Below are positions 58,377 through 64,000 of a stretch of 64,000 nucleotides of DNA, one piece after another. Each line of letters opens with the position of its first letter. Position 1 is the first letter of the stretch. The stretch is from Fibrobacter succinogenes (lineage in GTDB: Bacteria; Fibrobacterota; Fibrobacteria; Fibrobacterales; Fibrobacteraceae). The stretch spans positions 1 to 64,000 of the forward strand of contig NZ_CACZDK010000008.1 of NCBI RefSeq assembly GCF_902779965.1, written 5' to 3'. The position numbers were made by a program, and so were the translations under genes. The notes beneath the pieces are model-generated. The model did no database searches and was not told where the DNA came from. It saw only the letters and a program-made list of their open reading frames with translations.

Positions 58377-59393
58377 TTAACCTTTGTATCCCTTCGGGTT
58401 TTGCTTTTGCCAGTTCCAGGAATCGCGGCACATTTCTTCGATGCCGTATTGAGCCTTCCAGCCGAGTTCATCGAATGCTTTTTGCGGATTGCAGTAACAG
58501 GTGGCGATGTCGCCTGCGCGTCGCGGCTTGATGCTGTAAGGGATTTTTACTTTGTTTACATTCTCGAAAGCATGGACAACGTCAAGCACGGAATAACCGT
58601 GGCCCGTACCGAGGTTGTATATGGCGAGTCCGCACTTGCGCTCAATTGCTTGGAGTGCTGCGACGTGACCTGCGGCGAGGTCGCAAACGTGGATGTAGTC
58701 GCGAACGCCTGTGCCGTCTGGAGTGTTGTAGTCGTTGCCGAATACGCCGAGTTCCTTGCGGAGACCGACTGCGGTCTGCGTAATGTACGGCATTAGGTTG
58801 TTCGGAATGCCGTTCGGGTCTTCGCCGATGCGACCGCTCGGGTGTGCGCCAATCGGGTTGAAGTAGCGGAGCAAAACTATGTTCCATTCCGGATCTGCTT
58901 TTTGCACATCGCGGAGTACTTCTTCGAGCATGGACTTTGTTTTACCGTAAGGGTTGGTGCATTCACCCTTGGGGCATTCTTCGGTAATCGGGATGATGGC
59001 TGGATTACCGTAAACCGTGGCTGACGAACTGAAAATGAGGTTCTTGCAACCATGATTACGCATGGCGTTCAACAATACGAACGTGGCGTTCATGTTGTTT
59101 TCGTAGTATTCGAGCGGCTTGGTGACCGATTCGCCCACGGCCTTGAGCCCAGCGAAATGGATGCATGCGTCAAATTTATTTTCGCTAAAAATCTTGTCCA
59201 TGGCGGCTGCGTCACGGACGTCGGCGTTCACAAACGGGATAGTGGAGCCTACGAGTTCGCCCACGCGTCGGAGAGATTCGTTGCTTGAGTTCACAAGGTT
59301 ATCGACTACAACGACAGAATGGCCTGCTTTATAAAGTTCAATAATCGTATGGCTTCCGATGTAACCGGCGCCTCCCATAACTGCTATTTTCAT
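58377..59393 (-). CDS. galE: UDP-glucose 4-epimerase
   Basis: GalE interconverts UDP-glucose and UDP-galactose for envelope and capsule sugars. The 338-residue protein has MKIAVMGGAGYIGSHTIIEL (NAD-binding GxxGxxG), SSSATVYGNP and the catalytic YGKTK, along with RYFNPIGAHPSGRIGEDPNGIPNNLMPYI. The start at 59393 matches the family N-terminus; an upstream ATG at 59423 would add ten residues. It is a single gene. Confidence 0.96.
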   Translation of the reverse strand: MKIAVMGGAGYIGSHTIIELYKAGHSVVVVDNLVNSSNESLRRVGELVGSTIPFVNADVRDAAAMDKIFSENKFDACIHFAGLKAVGESVTKPLEYYENNMNATFVLLNAMRNHGCKNLIFSSSATVYGNPAIIPITEECPKGECTNPYGKTKSMLEEVLRDVQKADPEWNIVLLRYFNPIGAHPSGRIGEDPNGIPNNLMPYITQTAVGLRKELGVFGNDYNTPDGTGVRDYIHVCDLAAGHVAALQAIERKCGLAIYNLGTGHGYSVLDVVHAFENVNKVKIPYSIKPRRAGDIATCYCNPQKAFDELGWKAQYGIEEMCRDSWNWQKQNPKGYKG

Positions 59394-59720
59394 GATTGCT
59401 CCAAAGATTATAGTTTGGGACATAATATACGAAAATTTTTAGATTGTGTTTTATGAGTGAGTGTGTGGGGACATGCTTAACTTCAACAGAAAAATATCGC
59501 ATTCTTCAGGCCTATTTTGCGTTTCTCCCAAAAATGTTTTTCCGGTTCTGTAGTCCTTGTTTCTATATACAACATGGTGTTGCATATGTAGTATATTTGT
59601 GCTGTATTTTGTTAAAATTGCTTGATTTTAATTAAATTTCTTAAATTTTGTTGCATAAAGTATTGACTTTGCGAAAAATAATGGTTATATTGGAAGTGTG
59701 AAAAGATAAAGGAGATTATT
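59394..59720 (+). other. 327-bp gene-free region with the promoter of the next gene
   Basis: It is A+T-rich and holds no repeat of the families above. A 63-codon open frame (59444-59635) has no RBS or gene-like composition. The promoter at 59663-59691 is the only clear signal. Confidence 0.6.
59663..59691 (+). promoter_or_regulatory. Sigma-70-type promoter of the lipoprotein gene
   Basis: TTGACT (59663-59668), a 17-base spacer and TATATT (59686-59691) lie 30 bp before the ATG at 59721. An AAGGAG RBS follows. It is the best promoter match noticed in the window. Confidence 0.75.
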
Positions 59721-61160
59721 ATGAAAAAGCTTTCGATTTTTGCTTGCTCGATGTTTGCTGCATTTATGTTTGCCGCTTGTAGCGATGAACCCGTGGCGGG
59801 GGCAGTTTCGCCTGTAGGTGGTGGAACCGTGTTGGATTCCACGCGCAATATGTCTGTCAATTTTAAAGGTTGTTACGGCCATCCCTATGATTATGCCTTG
59901 AAGAAATCCGCTGCGGCAAATCCAAAGGCTTATTTGGTTGTCGATGAAGCGGGATACCATGTGGTTGTTCCGAATATCTCTGATGCTTGCGATTATGCAA
60001 ACATTGTGTTCAATAATCAACGTGTACTCGATACGCTAAAAATCAATTTTGATGGGGATCCGGCAGATTGCATGTGCATTACCGACGAATGGTTTACTAT
60101 CGATCCGTTTGACGCCAACATCAAGTATTTCGTGTATCAGGGGACGGTTTATGAAGTCGTGACAGAACCGCTCCCTGAAAGGAGTTCTTCGTCTAATGCG
60201 ACTGTTTCTTCTTCGAGCGTAATGGCGTTGTCGAGTGCGGTTGTTTCGTCGTCCTCTGAAACTTCGGTTCCCTCGTCGTCTTCGGCGCTAGTGGAAAGTT
60301 CGTCTTCTGTTGCGCCACAGGGCCCGTCGCATTTGATTATTACGGATGCGAATGCTCAGTGTCATGAGAAAGGTTATGCTGTTGATCCTATGTTAGATGG
60401 CTCGACCCCAGTTCAAGCGATTAGGCCGAAAGATGAAGTGCTTCCACCGGTTGCCTATCGTTATGTGGGCACGGAACGTACTGGGTTTACCATAGAAAAT
60501 GTTTCGTTTGCCTGTGATGCTGCTATTGATACCTTGGATGTTTATGTCTCTGGTGAAACGGTTTACGTGAATGCCAAAATGAACTATACGAATGCCAAAA
60601 GATGTCTCTGCAACTCAAAGGTGAATTTTGCCGTGGATAACGATCCGTCTTTTTCTGGGGCGCGTTGGCTTGTCTTTGATGATGGTTCTAGCGTAAATTT
60701 CCACAATAATATGGATATCGTGGATATGGATGTTATCACGATTGATGAAATCAAGCCTCGTCAAGAAGCAAAGAATGTTGTTGTTGTATGCAAAAATGAT
60801 AGACGTACGGCTGATTTAGTGGGTTCGACAAATGCTGTATTGTCCGATGTTCAAGATGTGGCTATGGATACGGCCTCGAATCAGTCAACGGCCTATATGG
60901 TTGATGATGGAAACGGCTTTGTTTCTCTTCGCCTTGATAATATTCAATTGGGCTGTGGCGTGAAAGAAGCTGAGTTTGAAGTTGTTGCGTACGAAGGTGT
61001 TTTGTATGTGAATTCGAAAAACGCTGAAAGCTTGTATGCAACTAATTGCATTTGCCCGTCTCGTATTTCACTCGAAATAGAAAAGGATTCTCGTTTTACT
61101 GATGTTAATTATGTTGTCTTTAATAACGGAGGCTCTATTCCGTTATCGAAAACGAAATAA
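59721..61160 (+). CDS. Lipoprotein with three Cys-pattern repeats
   Basis: The 479-residue protein has a lipoprotein signal with Cys20 (FMFAACSDE) and a Ser-rich linker at about residues 153-195. Three domains of about 110 residues follow the same scheme: an opening Cys (GCYGHPYDY; AQCHEKGY; VVCKNDRR), a V...ISDACDYANI / VSFACDAAIDTL / IQLGCGVKEAEF strand with one Cys, then C-x-C (CMCITDEWF; CLCNSKVNF; CICPSRISL) and a closing V-F strand. The linker separates repeat one from two. No known family is recognised; it is likely a surface lipoprotein. Confidence 0.8.
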   Translation: MKKLSIFACSMFAAFMFAACSDEPVAGAVSPVGGGTVLDSTRNMSVNFKGCYGHPYDYALKKSAAANPKAYLVVDEAGYHVVVPNISDACDYANIVFNNQRVLDTLKINFDGDPADCMCITDEWFTIDPFDANIKYFVYQGTVYEVVTEPLPERSSSSNATVSSSSVMALSSAVVSSSSETSVPSSSSALVESSSSVAPQGPSHLIITDANAQCHEKGYAVDPMLDGSTPVQAIRPKDEVLPPVAYRYVGTERTGFTIENVSFACDAAIDTLDVYVSGETVYVNAKMNYTNAKRCLCNSKVNFAVDNDPSFSGARWLVFDDGSSVNFHNNMDIVDMDVITIDEIKPRQEAKNVVVVCKNDRRTADLVGSTNAVLSDVQDVAMDTASNQSTAYMVDDGNGFVSLRLDNIQLGCGVKEAEFEVVAYEGVLYVNSKNAESLYATNCICPSRISLEIEKDSRFTDVNYVVFNNGGSIPLSKTK

Positions 61161-61183
61161 AGAAATGATAGCAGCTCCTTGGT

Positions 61184-61217
61184 AAAAAAGGCTCTGTCCA
61201 TCGGACAGGGCCTTTTC
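61184..61217. terminator. Terminator between convergent genes
   Basis: AAGGCTCTGTCC-ATC-GGACAGGGCCTT (one bulge) followed by TTCTGT, with an A-run on the other side, so it may work in both directions. Confidence 0.8.
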
Positions 61218-61273
61218 TGTAAAGTTTAGATTCTCGCTTGTGTGATGATGCGAGCGGCTATTACGGGTGCCAA

Positions 61274-61885
61274 CTACTTCTCGATGCAGCGGACGGAGAA
61301 TGCGTTGTTCTCTTCGATGGCGCGTTCCGCATAACGTTCGTTGTAACCGCCGATGGTCACGAAGTTTGCAATGTAAGTTGTTTCTTCGGTTGCAGTCCAG
61401 AAGAATGCGGATTTTTCCATGTCTTCGTAAGCGAAATGTGTGTCACTTTTGCCAGACGCGTTGAATGACGATTTAGTCTCTTCGCAGTAAGGACTCCACA
61501 TTTCGTTGTTGCCAAAGCAAATTCTCTGGCCGGCCTGCTTGACTCTGAATCCGTTCTTCTTGCTAGAGCCAAGGTACTTGCTCAGGAAATTCCAGTCTTT
61601 GCGGTCGGGGAGTCTCCAGCCGGTGGGACAGGCCTTCATGGCTGCCTTCCATGTGTAAAGACGTCCGTACTTGTGGCAGTTCGTCTTGTCGTCGTCGTAG
61701 CAATAGCTGCCTTTTGTTGTCTTGTACGTGAGGTTCTCGGCGAGCCAGTTGTGGTTCCCGATTTTGACAATTTTATAAGTGTGTCCGTCGCGAGGGTCCT
61801 TGAACTTTTTCGCAGAGGCTTTCTTCGCGGGAGCGGCTACAGTAATGCAGGCCGCCAAAAGCATAAATCCTAAACCAATTCTCAT
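61274..61885 (-). CDS. Exported Fibrobacter major paralogous domain protein
   Basis: The 203-residue protein has a signal peptide (MRIGLGFMLLAACITVAAPA), a basic Lys/Ala linker, and one paralogous domain from about residue 28 to the end: FKDPRDGHTYKIVKIGNHNWLAENLTY, YGRLYTWKAAMKACPTGWRLPDRKDW, FFWTATEE and a final SVRCIEK. The Cys are in YCYDDDKTNC, KACP, RICFG, YCEE and RCIE. The domain is a hallmark family of Fibrobacter; its function is not established. It is related to the C-terminal part of the protein at 19969. Confidence 0.9.
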   Translation of the reverse strand: MRIGLGFMLLAACITVAAPAKKASAKKFKDPRDGHTYKIVKIGNHNWLAENLTYKTTKGSYCYDDDKTNCHKYGRLYTWKAAMKACPTGWRLPDRKDWNFLSKYLGSSKKNGFRVKQAGQRICFGNNEMWSPYCEETKSSFNASGKSDTHFAYEDMEKSAFFWTATEETTYIANFVTIGGYNERYAERAIEENNAFSVRCIEK

Positions 61886-61951
61886 AGAGAGAAATGTACA
61901 AAATTTTATGAAGGAAAATTTTGTTATTTTATGAATTGACGAGGTTTAAAG

Positions 61952-63277
61952 TTGCTGATTGAAGATGTTAAAAAATCTATTGTAAACGCCGGTTTTCAAG
62001 ATGGCGAAAAAATGCCTTCTGTACGCAGAATGGCGGAACGCCTTGGGCTTTCGGTCAATACGGTTCACAGGGCGTACAAGCTGTTGGCAATTGATGGTCG
62101 TATCCAGCTGGTCCATGGCAAAGGTTGTTTTTGGGGTGCTGCTCCGTCGTTCGATGTAAAGCCCGAAGAGAGTGTGTATTCGGTTGTCGAGCGCCTGTTC
62201 CAAAACGACTTAGATAGCGGCTTCCTCAATGCTTTTGACGAACTTCCGTCGTGCAAGGAGCTTTCGAGCCGTTACGCCGTTTCGCCGTACATCGTCAAAA
62301 AATTTTTATTGCAAAAAAGTGCGCAGGGAATTTTGCGCCATGTCGGGCATCGTTTCTTTTTTAGCGAAGAGCGCCCGATTGGAAAATCGAATTACGTTTT
62401 ATTTGTACACCGCTCAGACGAATTTGGTCGTTTGAAAATTGAATCGGAGCGCGAATCGGATGTGTTCCGCACGTTTGCGCAGATTGCTGCGGAACAGAAA
62501 ATTGCGGTGAAGTTTATCGGATACCACGAATCGTCGAACCAATTCTTTTTGTCGGATGGTCGCGTTTATACAATCAAGAACGATGTGCATTGTTTGGGCG
62601 TGTTCCTTTCGACATGGCTTGTCTATGATGCATCAAAGTTGTTTGCGTATTTTGCAACTTTCAAAAATCCGATTTCGGTTTGGTGGGAATATGCACCGGA
62701 CATGGTGCCAATGAGTGCGCGGAACAAGAAAAAGTGGGCGTTCTATAATGTGGCGTTTGGCAAAGAAGCGGGCGTGATTGTCGGTCGTTACCTCAAGAGC
62801 AAAAATATGGGACCGGTCCATTATTTGTCACCATACCATGCTAGCTTTTGGTCGAAGGCGAGATTGCAAGGGTTGTTAGAGGCCGGGACGGATGTGGTTC
62901 CGCTTGTCGATGATCGCTTTGCTTCTCCGTTTGACTTGATTGATGTCGCGAATCGCGGTGGCATAGATAGTCAAGTGCTTTTGAATAGCGTTCTTGAATC
63001 GCTTTTGAAAAAGGCTACTTTGGATAAATTTGTTTGTTCTAACGATAGAGTGGCGGCTTCGCTGATAGATTTTTTCAAAGCGAAAAAGTTGCCCACGCCG
63101 TACGTGGTGGGGTTTGACGATACGATTGAGAGCTACCGCTACGTATTTGACTCGTTTGCTTTCAACGTCGGGACGATGGTGAAAGAAGCGATTTATCACA
63201 TTGTGGCACCAACCATATATGCAGAACAGCGGCGCCAAATGCAGACGCCGCTGGGTAGAGTGGTCGAGAAACACTAG
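61952..63277 (+). CDS. GntR-type transcriptional regulator with LacI-like sensor domain
   Basis: The 441-residue protein has an N-terminal winged helix at residues about 3-62 (KMPSVRRMAERLGLSVNTVHRAYKLLAIDGRIQLVHGKGCFW). A second stretch resembling a degenerate winged helix is seen at about 75-130 (LPSCKELSSRYAVSPYIVKKFLLQ). A periplasmic-binding-protein-like sensor follows (SNYVLFVHRSDEFGR, PVHYLSPYH, DKFVCSNDRVAASLIDFFKAKKLPTPYVVGFDDT). The start is a TTG after GACGAGG. By family it binds a sugar and controls carbohydrate genes. It is convergent with the GH8 gene. Confidence 0.85.
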   Translation: MLIEDVKKSIVNAGFQDGEKMPSVRRMAERLGLSVNTVHRAYKLLAIDGRIQLVHGKGCFWGAAPSFDVKPEESVYSVVERLFQNDLDSGFLNAFDELPSCKELSSRYAVSPYIVKKFLLQKSAQGILRHVGHRFFFSEERPIGKSNYVLFVHRSDEFGRLKIESERESDVFRTFAQIAAEQKIAVKFIGYHESSNQFFLSDGRVYTIKNDVHCLGVFLSTWLVYDASKLFAYFATFKNPISVWWEYAPDMVPMSARNKKKWAFYNVAFGKEAGVIVGRYLKSKNMGPVHYLSPYHASFWSKARLQGLLEAGTDVVPLVDDRFASPFDLIDVANRGGIDSQVLLNSVLESLLKKATLDKFVCSNDRVAASLIDFFKAKKLPTPYVVGFDDTIESYRYVFDSFAFNVGTMVKEAIYHIVAPTIYAEQRRQMQTPLGRVVEKH

Positions 63278-63309
63278 GTTTTACAGAAGAACGTACGCAT
63301 CTTCGTCAC

Positions 63310-63400
63310 CCAGAACGTAGCGAAGGGTCCAGTTAAGTCTCGTTACGCAATACAAGACTTTACTGGATCCTTCGGGCTATTAGCCCGAAGGATGACGTAA
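63310..63400. repeat. Hairpin-rich intergenic repeat, possible terminator
   Basis: GTCACCCAGAACGTAGCGAAGGGTCCAG opens the block, and TGGATCCTTCGGGCT-ATT-AGCCCGAAGGATGACG ends it. The second is a 10-bp stem with a three-base loop in the GTCATCC...GGATCC frame. Confidence 0.6.
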
Positions 63401-63411
63401 TGCAATAAAAA

Positions 63412-64000
63412 TCAAACGTTAAATTTCCCGGAGCAGGCGAGGAGTCCGAGCATATACAGGAGTCCGTCGTAGTAACGCCAGAGTCCGGTCGGAATTTCCA
63501 TGTTCCAGAGGTCTTCGGCGAACGGCTTGATAAGCGGATCGCCTGCAGGGAGTGCGACAGTTGATGCCGCGTTCATGGCAATCAGGCCGCCCGTGGCAAG
63601 TCTTGCCTCGCGCGGGAACGCGCTCCCGTCGACACGCATGTCGGCGAGGTACGGGCGACGCCCGTGGAGGTAGCCGAGAATTTTTCGGACTGCAGAAATT
63701 TCCCATTCGCTCACATCGGCACGTTCGCCTTTGTCTTGCAATGTGGCGGCGTCAAGTCCGATATTCCATACAACGCGCCAAGCGTCTCCGCAGAAACAGT
63801 CGCTTTCCGGGTGCCAAGGCGTTTTCTTGGGCGTTCCGTCAAATTCGCTGTAGTCGGCGGCAAGTCCCGTGACCGGATGGCAAGCTTTTTTCAAGTAGGC
63901 TACGCTGTTGTCCGCAATCTTGTTCCAAATTTCATCGCCGCTTGCTTCACCATACATTCTGTAGAATGCGACCGTGTTGTAGCTCGGGTCGGTGTAATCG
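63412..64000 (-). CDS. Glycoside hydrolase family 8 enzyme, probable reducing-end xylanase (5' end outside window)
   Basis: The frame is open to base 64000 and reads DYTDPSYNTVAFYRMYGEASGDE before the first internal ATG (63957), so the N-terminal half is missing. HPVTGLAADYSEFDGTP, GDAWRVVWNIGLDA and the late LWRYYDGLLYMLGLLACSGKF match the C-terminal half of GH8 oligoxylanases, where DAWR and DYxEFDGTP line the active-site cleft. By family it would cut xylo-oligosaccharides or xylan. No T9SS tail is present at the C-terminus, which suggests a cytoplasmic or periplasmic enzyme. Confidence 0.85.
   Translation of the reverse strand, partial: DYTDPSYNTVAFYRMYGEASGDEIWNKIADNSVAYLKKACHPVTGLAADYSEFDGTPKKTPWHPESDCFCGDAWRVVWNIGLDAATLQDKGERADVSEWEISAVRKILGYLHGRRPYLADMRVDGSAFPREARLATGGLIAMNAASTVALPAGDPLIKPFAEDLWNMEIPTGLWRYYDGLLYMLGLLACSGKFNV

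Noticed and set aside
59444-59635. 63-codon open frame before the three-repeat lipoprotein
   Set aside because: No ribosome-binding site or coding-like composition; it lies in the promoter region.
1-64000. tRNA, rRNA, prophage or insertion sequence
   Set aside because: No cloverleaf ending in CCA with conserved loops, no rRNA words, and no transposase, integrase or phage structural genes were recognised by reading.

Overview
The window reads as chromosomal DNA of a Fibrobacter-type bacterium (F. succinogenes group or a close relative). The signs are two proteins with the Fibrobacter-type major paralogous domain (19969-22101, 61274-61885), secreted proteins with type IX secretion-like C-terminal tails (863-1882, 22281-23090), Gram-negative envelope genes (lptD, kdsB, OmpA-type and Omp85-type proteins), a fumarate reductase or succinate dehydrogenase iron-sulfur subunit together with a DcuB-type C4-dicarboxylate carrier (succinate fermentation), and a GH8 xylanase-type enzyme next to a GntR-type regulator. 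No rRNA, tRNA, CRISPR array, prophage or intact insertion sequence was seen.

Layout. 1-7.2 kb: end of frdB, a T9SS-type secreted protein, a polar amino acid ABC importer operon, two tandem paralogous outer-membrane proteins and radC. 7.3-16.4 kb: a large OmpA protein with thrombospondin-3-like repeats, a small helix-turn-helix-like protein, thyA, a metallophosphatase, dgt, a HAD phosphatase, an orphan ABC-3 metal permease and an unknown exported protein. 16.4-19.8 kb (minus strand): a DUF4143-type AAA ATPase and recQ, with an array of 16-nt repeats between them. 19.9-29.4 kb: a repeat-containing lipoprotein, a PDZ protein, lptD, the maf-rodZ-hisB operon and an isolated unknown gene with a CRP-like palindrome upstream. 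29.4-35.5 kb: a frameshifted dcuB, divergent epmB and efp, an outer-membrane protein gene flanked by two 142-bp direct repeats, and a two-gene unknown operon. 35.5-41.3 kb: thiL-pilB and uvrD/pcrA. 41.5-51.7 kb: a TonB-like lipoprotein, a partial gene duplication, gatC-kdsB-comEA-pilM-pilN-rsmD, coaD-rhomboid-PfkB kinase, a coiled-coil protein and a beta-propeller protein. 52-59.4 kb: hrpB, a membrane-anchored protein, an Omp85-type protein, ppa, a secreted protein and galE. 59.7-64 kb: a three-repeat lipoprotein, a paralogous-domain protein, a GntR/LacI-type regulator and a GH8 enzyme that runs off the end.

Genes that plausibly work together: thiL-pilB and gatC-kdsB-comEA-pilM-pilN mix housekeeping genes with type IV pilus or DNA-uptake parts; epmB and efp are modifier and substrate, with the modified lysine (K34) present; frdB and dcuB belong to fumarate reduction and succinate export, although dcuB carries a one-base frameshift here.

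The most unusual content is intergenic. Several dispersed repeat families share one logic: conserved flanking frames around hairpins whose arms differ from copy to copy yet stay self-complementary. A second family is made of degenerate heptanucleotide tandem repeats (CTnnnnA). Both also occur inside reading frames (hrpB, the Omp85-type gene), where four perfect heptamers could switch the frame. Start codons were chosen by eye from Shine-Dalgarno-like spacing, signal peptides and family alignment from memory; no database search was possible.
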